Assembly: GCA_023393165.1 (NCBI GenBank)
Contig: JAEWMJ010000002.1
Coordinates: 1 to 64,000 of the forward strand
DNA: 64,000 bases
Direction: 5' to 3'
Origin: Bacillota bacterium
GTDB lineage: Bacteria > Bacillota > Clostridia > Christensenellales > Christensenellaceae
Part shown: one piece after another, positions 35,438 through 41,792 of the stretch
How positions within the stretch are numbered: the stretch's first letter is position 1
How the letters are laid out: the number at the start of each line of letters is the position of its first letter
The notes under the pieces: generated by a model
Database searches by the model: none
Seen by the model: only the letters and a program-made list of their open reading frames with translations
What the model was told of the DNA's origin: nothing
Made by a program: the position numbers and the translations under genes

Positions 35438-36613
35438 TTATTTAATGTCTTCTACCTCCACCCAGCAGCCGTTTTCAGCCGAATGGAACACAGCGTCACC
35501 AATGAGTTCAATTTTGTATCCATCTTTAAAATTCGGTTCTACCGGCGTATTTGTGGAAACAGCTTTCATAAAATCATACATCTCAACAATTTTGGTTTCC
35601 GTATAACCAATCCCAAGCGCGGGAATAGGCCATAGCCCTTCGCCGTACGGATGCGCCGGGCCCGTATAAACGGTCTTAAATCCCCGTCTGTCGTTCTGAT
35701 CGTCTGCAAAGCATACCTGCAGTTCGTCTCTTCTCTCATAGTTAAAGTAAACCGAACCCTTTGTGCCGTGGATCTCAAACGTAATATAGTTATTTCTGCC
35801 CCATGCGTTTCTGGTCGCTTCAATCGTACCGAACGCGCCATTCCTGCACTTAATCATGATGCAGCATTGGTCGTCCACATCCACCTTTTCTTTAGGGGTA
35901 TCGCTGCTTCCCTTTACCGTGCCCAGATTGTCCACCGATCCCGATTGGATTGGCCTTTCCTTTATATAAGTAGCCGTTCTCGCATTCACTTCATCAAATT
36001 CTCCCACAAGAAATCTCAGCATATCCACAACGTGAGTGCCGATATCTCCAAAAGCACCGGATCCGCATATCTTCTTCTGGAATCTCCAGGAAAGAGGAGA
36101 ATTCGGGTCCGCCGACCAGTCCTGCAGGTAAGTACCTCTGAAATCCAAAACTTTACCAAGCGAGCCTTCCGATATATATTTTTTAGCCAGTTGAACCGCC
36201 GGAGTTCTTCTGTAATTAAACGCAAGCATGTTTACGACTTTGGCTTTTGTGACCGCCTCATACATTGCTTTTGCTTCACTGGAAGTTCTTGAAATTGGTT
36301 TCTCGCACAGAATATGTTTGCCGGCCTCAGCAGCGGCTATAGCGATTTCGGCATGCACGTCGTTGGGGGTGCAAATGTCAACAATGTCGATCTCAGGATC
36401 GTTAATAATATCCTTCCAGTCCGCCGTGCCGTTTTCAAAGCCGAACTGTTCAGCCGCCGCAGCCGCGCGTTCTTTTGTGATATCTGCGATCGTTTTCTTT
36501 ACGGGTATACCGGGCGCAGGCCAGAAAAACATGGGCATTCCCGCATATGCGATAGAATGCGCCTTGCACATAAATCCTGCGCCAATTAATCCCACTTTAT
36601 ATTTTTTTACCAT
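35438..36613 (-). CDS. Gfo/Idh/MocA-family NAD(P)-dependent sugar oxidoreductase
   Basis: The 391-residue protein has the N-terminal Rossmann motif GLIGAGFM, the conserved CEKPIS segment with the catalytic-region Lys near residue 98, and the GDIGTHVVDM segment carrying the catalytic-region His near 181. Members oxidise sugars or inositols. The next-upstream genes are a binding protein and an IolE-like TIM-barrel enzyme, so an inositol- or keto-sugar-type route is plausible, not proven. AAAGGAG precedes the ATG at 36613. Confidence 0.87.
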   Translation of the reverse strand: MVKKYKVGLIGAGFMCKAHSIAYAGMPMFFWPAPGIPVKKTIADITKERAAAAAEQFGFENGTADWKDIINDPEIDIVDICTPNDVHAEIAIAAAEAGKHILCEKPISRTSSEAKAMYEAVTKAKVVNMLAFNYRRTPAVQLAKKYISEGSLGKVLDFRGTYLQDWSADPNSPLSWRFQKKICGSGAFGDIGTHVVDMLRFLVGEFDEVNARTATYIKERPIQSGSVDNLGTVKGSSDTPKEKVDVDDQCCIMIKCRNGAFGTIEATRNAWGRNNYITFEIHGTKGSVYFNYERRDELQVCFADDQNDRRGFKTVYTGPAHPYGEGLWPIPALGIGYTETKIVEMYDFMKAVSTNTPVEPNFKDGYKIELIGDAVFHSAENGCWVEVEDIK

Positions 36614-36674
36614 AGATGACACTCCTTTTTCAACAATTTTCACTAATTTTCTTATAGAAAGGACATTTTGAATT

Positions 36675-36704
36675 TGCAGGGAGAAGCTTGCGCTCCTCCC
36701 TGCA
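36675..36704. repeat. GC-rich hairpin after binding-protein gene C
   Basis: TGCAGGGAG (36675-36683) and CTCCCTGCA (36696-36704) form a 9-bp stem 22 bp after the binding-protein stop, before the oxidoreductase start. No T-run follows on the minus strand. Confidence 0.65.
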
Positions 36705-36726
36705 TCATAGGACCTGAATTTTGAAT

Positions 36727-37935
36727 TTATTTTACATAAGCATCCTGGATTTCCTGCGGCGCATCCGTATGGTATACGTTCTTGTAAGCATCCAGAATAT
36801 TATCATGTGTTACTTTCAGCGCGGGTACCGCTACGTACTGAGGCGCGTCTTTCCCCAGCAGGGCATACCCCACCAGAGTAGCCTCGGCAACACCCTGGTC
36901 ATAGGGAAGCTGCGCGCCAAGTCCCTTCACAATGCCGTTTTCAGCAATGATCTTTGCCACATTGTTTCCGAGGTCGATCGTCGTCACAACAAGATCTGTC
37001 CTCCCTGCCGCAATCGCTGCAGAGGCAATCCCTTCAGCAGGTATATCCCACGATGCATAGATTCCGTTCAGGTCGGGATGTTTTGCCAGAAGAGCATCGC
37101 CGACTTCAGCACCCTTGTTTTCATCGTCAAATCCCGCTTCTTCTATGATTTCAATATCGGGGAATTTCGTCTGAATCGTTTCTCTGAACGCCTGATCTCT
37201 CTGGTTGGTTACAAAGAAGTTTGCGTCGTAATATACCATCGCAATTTTGCCTTTTCCGCCAAGCTGTTCGCCCATGATTTCAGCGGACTTTACACCATTC
37301 CCCCAGTTGTCTGCAGATACTACGGCTGTATAATCCTTACCGGCAGTCAGCCCATCCGGGCAGTTATCCATAAATACAAGTTTCACGCCTGCATCCACTG
37401 CTTTTTTGAATGCGGAAGCGGAAGATACAGGATCAACGGGAATGGATACGATCGCATCCGGATTCATGGTAAGCGCATTTTCAATATCCGAGATCTGCTG
37501 TTCCGGTTTAAAGTCTGCGTCCGTAACGGAAATTACTTTAATGCCCAATTTGTCAAACGTATCCTGCAAGCCCTTCTGCTGAGCAGTAGACCAGTCGTTG
37601 CCGGCATAGTGGAACGACAGCGCTACGGTATATCCGCCGGATTTCAGTTTGTTGATCTCCTCATCCGTCAGAGAGAGTTCTGTTGCCGAAGTTGCGGTCT
37701 CGCCATGGGGCCCTGTGCTCAGAATTTCCCCAGCGCCGGCCGATTCCGCAGCCTGCGTTTCGGTTGCAGATGACGCAGCCGCTTCGGCCGATGCATCCGG
37801 AGACGGCGTAGCGACCGCTTCTGCAGATGCAGCCTGGGATGCCTCAGCCGACGGGGATGCCGCCGTAGTTGAGCTGCACGCTGCCAGTCCAATTGCAAGC
37901 AGTACACAAAGAAGAGTGATTGTTATCTTTTTCAT
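36727..37935 (-). CDS. Sugar ABC transporter substrate-binding lipoprotein (system C)
   Basis: The 402-residue precursor has a signal peptide ending at the lipobox LAAC (Cys20), an Ala/Ser/Glu linker to about residue 70, then a type I binding fold. Segments such as GPHGE, ALSFHYAGNDWS, NQRD, YASWDIP and AQLPYDQG recur at matching positions in the C-terminal half of the LacI-type regulator at 39061-41052, so the two domains are close paralogues. It captures the system C substrate outside the cell. A hairpin follows the gene. Confidence 0.9.
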   Translation of the reverse strand: MKKITITLLCVLLAIGLAACSSTTAASPSAEASQAASAEAVATPSPDASAEAAASSATETQAAESAGAGEILSTGPHGETATSATELSLTDEEINKLKSGGYTVALSFHYAGNDWSTAQQKGLQDTFDKLGIKVISVTDADFKPEQQISDIENALTMNPDAIVSIPVDPVSSASAFKKAVDAGVKLVFMDNCPDGLTAGKDYTAVVSADNWGNGVKSAEIMGEQLGGKGKIAMVYYDANFFVTNQRDQAFRETIQTKFPDIEIIEEAGFDDENKGAEVGDALLAKHPDLNGIYASWDIPAEGIASAAIAAGRTDLVVTTIDLGNNVAKIIAENGIVKGLGAQLPYDQGVAEATLVGYALLGKDAPQYVAVPALKVTHDNILDAYKNVYHTDAPQEIQDAYVK

Positions 37936-37989
37936 TTTTTCCTCCTTAAAAGACTGATATGTTAATTACAGCAAACACAATGCTGAAAA

Positions 37990-38802
37990 TTATAAAAGCT
38001 TCTTCAGATATTCCAGTGTGATAGCCGCGCCTTTTGCAGGATCGCCGTTCCAGCCATCACACTCGACCGCAAAAAGCGTGTTGTTTCCGTTGCCTTTAAG
38101 AGCTTCTATAATACCTTTAAAATCAACGACTCCCATTCCCAGAGGGCAGAACATGCCTTCTTTTGTAACATCTTTCAAATGGATATAGTAAATACGCCTT
38201 GCATACTTACGTGTAATCTCTACAGGATCACCTCCGCCCAGCACAACATGTCCGCAGTCCGGGCAAAGCGCAATCCTCGCTTTAGACATCACCTTATCGA
38301 TCTGCACCGGCGACTGAACCAGCGAGCCCATGTGCGGATGGAAGCTGGCGGTCATTCCAAGTCCGTCCGCAATATCGCATACCATATCCAGCGCCTTTGC
38401 CAGTTTTGTATAATCCTCTTCACGTATTCCGTCATATCTTGTAGCTCCGCCGCCGACAGCAAGTTGTGTCGCCCCAAATTTTTTTGCAAAAGCCGCAGCT
38501 TTTTTAATCCGGAACATTTCTTCCGGAAGAATCTCGTCGTAAATAAAATTCCCCGCACAGTAAACGGCCAGCAGTGAAACCTTATTCTCATTCAGTAATT
38601 TTTGAAATTCATTTTCACGGTTTTCATAAGCCAACAGGTTCCCGTCAAAAATTTCAATTTGTTCATAACCGGCCTCTGCAATTTCTTTTATAGCTTTGGC
38701 GTCCTCTCCGGTTGAAACATAATACGCACTGTTTGCATTGTTCGCAGCGCCGCAGTGAGCCATAACGTTTCCCCATGCATTGGTCATGTAAGCAACTTTC
38801 AT
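37990..38802 (-). CDS. TIM-barrel sugar isomerase/epimerase or dehydratase (IolE-like)
   Basis: The 270-residue protein belongs to the xylose-isomerase-like TIM-barrel group. Visible metal-site segments are SFHPHMGSLV near residue 155, CPDCGHVVLGGGDP near 180 and IHLKDV near 210, which resemble inosose dehydratase IolE more than UlaE. GMGVVDF near 222 and a final Glu in FAVECDGW complete the site. It is the first gene of system C, under the likely control of the LacI-type fusion regulator upstream. The exact reaction is not settled. Confidence 0.78.
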   Translation of the reverse strand: MKVAYMTNAWGNVMAHCGAANNANSAYYVSTGEDAKAIKEIAEAGYEQIEIFDGNLLAYENRENEFQKLLNENKVSLLAVYCAGNFIYDEILPEEMFRIKKAAAFAKKFGATQLAVGGGATRYDGIREEDYTKLAKALDMVCDIADGLGMTASFHPHMGSLVQSPVQIDKVMSKARIALCPDCGHVVLGGGDPVEITRKYARRIYYIHLKDVTKEGMFCPLGMGVVDFKGIIEALKGNGNNTLFAVECDGWNGDPAKGAAITLEYLKKLL

Positions 38803-38902
38803 TTTCTTTCCTCTTTTCTTAAAAAATAAATGCGTTTATTCAAAGCTTTCTAATTATTAGTCTAAGACGTCAAACTTTTCTTATTTATATAAATTTTTAC
38901 TG

Positions 38903-38908
38903 ATTATA
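38903..38908 (-). promoter_or_regulatory. Minus-10 box of system C
   Basis: TATAAT on the minus strand, about 100 bases before the start at 38802. The -35 region is poor, which would suit an activated or weak promoter. The operator-like site at 38956-38965 lies some 50 bases upstream. Confidence 0.4.
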
Positions 38909-38955
38909 CTTAAATTTTACCTTGTTTTGGTTAAAATAAACAAATTCGTCCGTTG

Positions 38956-38965
38956 TTTACGCAAA
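38956..38965. promoter_or_regulatory. LacI-type operator candidate TTTACGCAAA (system C)
   Basis: TTTACGCAAA has the central CG dyad of LacI-family operators and matches two sites at the regulator gene's own promoter. It is framed by an 8-base inverted repeat, AATTCGTC at 38943-38950 and GACGAATT at 38978-38985. Confidence 0.55.
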
Positions 38966-39047
38966 TTATAAACCGCAGACGAATTCATGTCAACATATTT
39001 TTTATTTTTTTTGTATTTATTTAAATTTTACTGAACATCCCTTCGTT

Positions 39048-39057
39048 TTTACGTAAT
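39048..39057. promoter_or_regulatory. LacI-type operator candidate TTTACGTAAT
   Basis: A nine-of-ten match to the TTTACG(C/T)AAA motif, just after the stop codon of the regulator gene and about 90 bp from the site at 38956. Confidence 0.4.
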
Positions 39058-39060
39058 TTT

Positions 39061-41052
39061 CTAGTTATCTTTCTTCAGAAATTCCAGATCAGAAGAATGT
39101 ATGATTTCTTTCCACGCTTTCAGCACATTTCTTTGCTCAACCAGACGGGGCTGTACCGTAATATATTTGTAGGTTTTCTTGCCAAGCAGCGCGCACGCGG
39201 TAGCCAGCGCTGCCGCAATACCCTGTTCATATGGCCTTTGGGCGCTCAGGCCACGTACCATTTCCCCTTTGTACATGTATTCGGCAACCTCAATATCAAG
39301 GTCGGAAGTGAAAATTGAGATATCCTCCCGGTTCAGTTCCTTTAGCGCCCGGATAACCTCCAGCGCAGGCCGTTCCCATGACACATAAAGCCCCTCAATT
39401 TCCGGATGCCTTGCAATCATGTTTTTGCAGACTTCATAAGCTTTGTTGATGGTATAAAAGCTTTCCCTGGCCTTGACCGTAATATTGGGATAGCTCTCGG
39501 AAATTACCTGTTCGGCCGCCATATCGCGCTGATGGGTTGCAAAAAAAGGAGTCCCGTGCGTTATAAACCCCACATTTACTTCGTTTTTTTCCTTAAAATA
39601 CTCTCCCATCAATTTTCCTGCGCCATAGCCGTTTTCCCGCTCATTGACCGAGATGCAGGATACATAATCGTCCTTGTCAAAATGCAGCGGGACCCCGCTT
39701 ACAAAAATCAGCTTGATTGTTTTGGATATTTCCTTAAACTTTTTGGATGTCTTTTCATCATCAGCCGGTATTGCAATGATAGCGTCCGGCTTCTGAAGTT
39801 CCAGCCCGGCTAGCTGCGCCACCTGCAATTCGGGATCAAAATGCGCGTCCGCGACGCCTATCACTTTAATCCCGTATTTGGCAAGCGTTTCCCGTATCGC
39901 ATTTTCATGCAGGCGGGACCACTCCGTCCCGGTATGATGGAAACTGAGCGCAACCTTGTAATCAGCCGCTTTCAGCCTTTCGATCTCATTATCTGATAGT
40001 TCCAATTCGTCCGCATCCACAGCTTTTTCGCCAAACGGTCCTCTGCCGATGATTTGTGTTGATTTGCGGATAAAAAGCTCCACAGGCAGGTTGCGGATAC
40101 TTTCAAGGCCACTTTCGCCCCTTACTTTCTTTAATATCATATCCGCTGCAAGCATGCCCATTCTCTGGGTGTCCTGCTTCAGCATTGTCAGAGGAGGCGA
40201 GAAAAGTTCGCACCATTCATCGTCTCCAAATCCTACAACCGAAACATCTTTCGGACATTCCAGGCCCATGTCCTGGATACATTTGAGCAGAGCCATCGTA
40301 AGCGTATTTCCGGCAGCTAAAAACGCGGTGGGCATATCGTCTCCATACGTTTTTTTAATAAAGTTTTCCCTTCTTGCATGATACAGGTCTAAATAAACCA
40401 CAAACCGCTCGTTAAACGGTATCTTATAATCAGCCAGCGCCTTTTTATATCCTTCGAGTCTTTCTTCCACAGCAGCCAGATCCTTCTTTTCCAGCAAAAG
40501 GGCGATATTCTCGTGTCCGCTTTTGATCAGATGTTCTGTGCCCATATAAACCGCCCGTTTTTTCTCAGCAATCACGCATTGCACAGAATCGCTTTTTATG
40601 GTTCTTTCCAGGCATAGGAACGGAACGCCGGAAGCAATTAATTTTCCGTACAATCCGGGATCCTCACCGGCGGGAACCAGAATGATTCCCGCTATACGCT
40701 TGTTTGTCATAAGACCCGTTAAAATATGCTTTTCCTTTTTAATATCGTCTTCCGTAAGAAATATGGAAAGCTCAAAACCGGCTTCCGCAAGGACATGTGA
40801 GATAACCGTGCTGAGTTGGGAATAAACTGTACTTCCCACATTCGGAAGAACCAAAGCAATTTCAGATAACTTGCCGACTTTAAAAGGGCTGATCTTATTT
40901 GAAATTTTATTTTCATATCCGCTTTCACGAATAATTTTTTCAACTTTCTGAACCAGCTCCGGACTCACATACCTTGTTTTATTAATTACATGGGATACGG
41001 TTGCTATGGAAACGCCCGCTCTGTCCGCTATATCTTTTATCGTTATGCTCAT
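39061..41052 (-). CDS. LacI-family regulator fused to a second, binding-protein-type sugar domain
   Basis: The 663-residue protein is about twice the usual LacI length. Residues 1-60 are a LacI helix-turn-helix and hinge (IKDIADRAGVSIATVSHVIN), and residues 64-332 are the normal LacI ligand domain ending in VELFIRKST. Residues 337-652 are a second type I binding fold that lines up, from GPFGE onward, with the mature system C lipoprotein at 36727-37935, including FHHTGTEWS, HQRD, YVSWERP and AQRPYEQG. There is no signal peptide, so it senses inside the cell. Its promoter has TTTACGTAAA directly after the -10 box, so autoregulation is likely. Confidence 0.9.
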   Translation of the reverse strand: MSITIKDIADRAGVSIATVSHVINKTRYVSPELVQKVEKIIRESGYENKISNKISPFKVGKLSEIALVLPNVGSTVYSQLSTVISHVLAEAGFELSIFLTEDDIKKEKHILTGLMTNKRIAGIILVPAGEDPGLYGKLIASGVPFLCLERTIKSDSVQCVIAEKKRAVYMGTEHLIKSGHENIALLLEKKDLAAVEERLEGYKKALADYKIPFNERFVVYLDLYHARRENFIKKTYGDDMPTAFLAAGNTLTMALLKCIQDMGLECPKDVSVVGFGDDEWCELFSPPLTMLKQDTQRMGMLAADMILKKVRGESGLESIRNLPVELFIRKSTQIIGRGPFGEKAVDADELELSDNEIERLKAADYKVALSFHHTGTEWSRLHENAIRETLAKYGIKVIGVADAHFDPELQVAQLAGLELQKPDAIIAIPADDEKTSKKFKEISKTIKLIFVSGVPLHFDKDDYVSCISVNERENGYGAGKLMGEYFKEKNEVNVGFITHGTPFFATHQRDMAAEQVISESYPNITVKARESFYTINKAYEVCKNMIARHPEIEGLYVSWERPALEVIRALKELNREDISIFTSDLDIEVAEYMYKGEMVRGLSAQRPYEQGIAAALATACALLGKKTYKYITVQPRLVEQRNVLKAWKEIIHSSDLEFLKKDN

Positions 41053-41143
41053 AAATTACTCCTGTAGCTTTGTACATTTCGCTTTGTAAAACCGGATGAG
41101 ACATTTCATTTCTTAAAAAAATTCAATTATCTTCGGTAATATA

Positions 41144-41153
41144 TTTACGTAAA
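41144..41153. promoter_or_regulatory. LacI-type operator TTTACGTAAA at the regulator promoter
   Basis: A perfect 10-bp palindrome with central CG that touches the -10 box (41154-41159) and covers the likely transcription start of the regulator gene. Binding here would block RNA polymerase. Confidence 0.65.
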
Positions 41154-41182
41154 ATTATACCATTTGAAAATATTCATGTCAA
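41154..41182 (-). promoter_or_regulatory. Consensus sigma-A promoter of the LacI-type fusion gene
   Basis: On the minus strand TTGACA (41177-41182), 17 bases, TATAAT (41154-41159): a full consensus promoter. A strong promoter with an adjoining operator suggests tight self-control. Confidence 0.8.
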
Positions 41183-41215
41183 TTATACAAACATATATTT
41201 TAAACCAATAATTAA

Positions 41216-41225
41216 TTTACGCAAA
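41216..41225. promoter_or_regulatory. LacI-type operator candidate TTTACGCAAA (upstream copy)
   Basis: Same sequence as the system C site, 72 bp centre to centre from the operator at 41144, close to seven helical turns. The spacing would allow a DNA loop by a tetrameric regulator. Confidence 0.5.
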
Positions 41226-41332
41226 GTTTAACCATTTTCTTTCTTTATTACAACGAATTTTTCTTAAAGACTCATTTGTAAATCCCAAATTAAATATACT
41301 TTTTAAATAATCTGGCTATAAAAAATTTGGTA

Positions 41333-41370
41333 TTTACATTTCTTGTTCGCATTACTATAATTATAGTAAT
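41333..41370 (+). promoter_or_regulatory. BlaI-type promoter and palindromic operator
   Basis: TTTACA (41333-41338), 17 bases and TATAAT (41356-41361) form the promoter. The 20-bp perfect palindrome ATTACTATAATTATAGTAAT spans 41351-41370 and covers the -10 box. This is the layout expected for autorepression by the BlaI-family protein just downstream. Confidence 0.75.
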
Positions 41371-41410
41371 AGAACTTAAGCCACAGTAACATTGTAAAGG
41401 AGGTAACCAA

Positions 41411-41791
41411 ATGAAAAAAGAAACCTTAACCCAGCCTGAATGGGCGGTAATGTCTGCGTTGTGGGGGAAAGAACCCCAGGCCCTGTCCCAGGTGATAGCT
41501 TCTATGGGAGATTCGGTGGACTGGAGCTATACCACCTATTCCACCTATTTAAACAAACTGGTAAACAAAGGATTTGTCGGTTTCGAAGCAAAAGGCCGCG
41601 ATAAATTCTACTATCCCTTAAAGGAACGGGACGAGTGCATAGAAGCCGAAGGGCGCAGCCTGATGGAAAAGCTCAAAGGCGAAAGCACAAAGAAACTGCT
41701 GGTTTGTATGATCCGTGAAAGCAAACTCACCAAAGAAGACCAGAAGGAACTGAAGTCTCTGATCGATGAACTTAGCCGGGAAGGTGATTAA
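41411..41791 (+). CDS. BlaI/MecI-family transcriptional repressor
   Basis: The 126-residue protein has the winged-helix domain of the family at residues 5-75 (TQPEWAVMSALWGKEP; DWSYTTYSTYLNKLVNKGFV) and a helical dimerisation tail with KLTKEDQKELKSLIDEL. It should bind the 20-bp palindrome at 41351-41370 and be inactivated by proteolysis triggered by the BlaR1-like partner two bases downstream. GGAGG precedes the ATG. No beta-lactamase gene follows, so the pair controls something else or itself. Confidence 0.92.
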   Translation: MKKETLTQPEWAVMSALWGKEPQALSQVIASMGDSVDWSYTTYSTYLNKLVNKGFVGFEAKGRDKFYYPLKERDECIEAEGRSLMEKLKGESTKKLLVCMIRESKLTKEDQKELKSLIDELSREGD

Positions 41792-41792
41792 A

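Noticed and set aside
36721..37773. 350-codon plus-strand frame opposite binding protein C
   Set aside because: Antisense shadow of a lipoprotein with lipobox and conserved fold.
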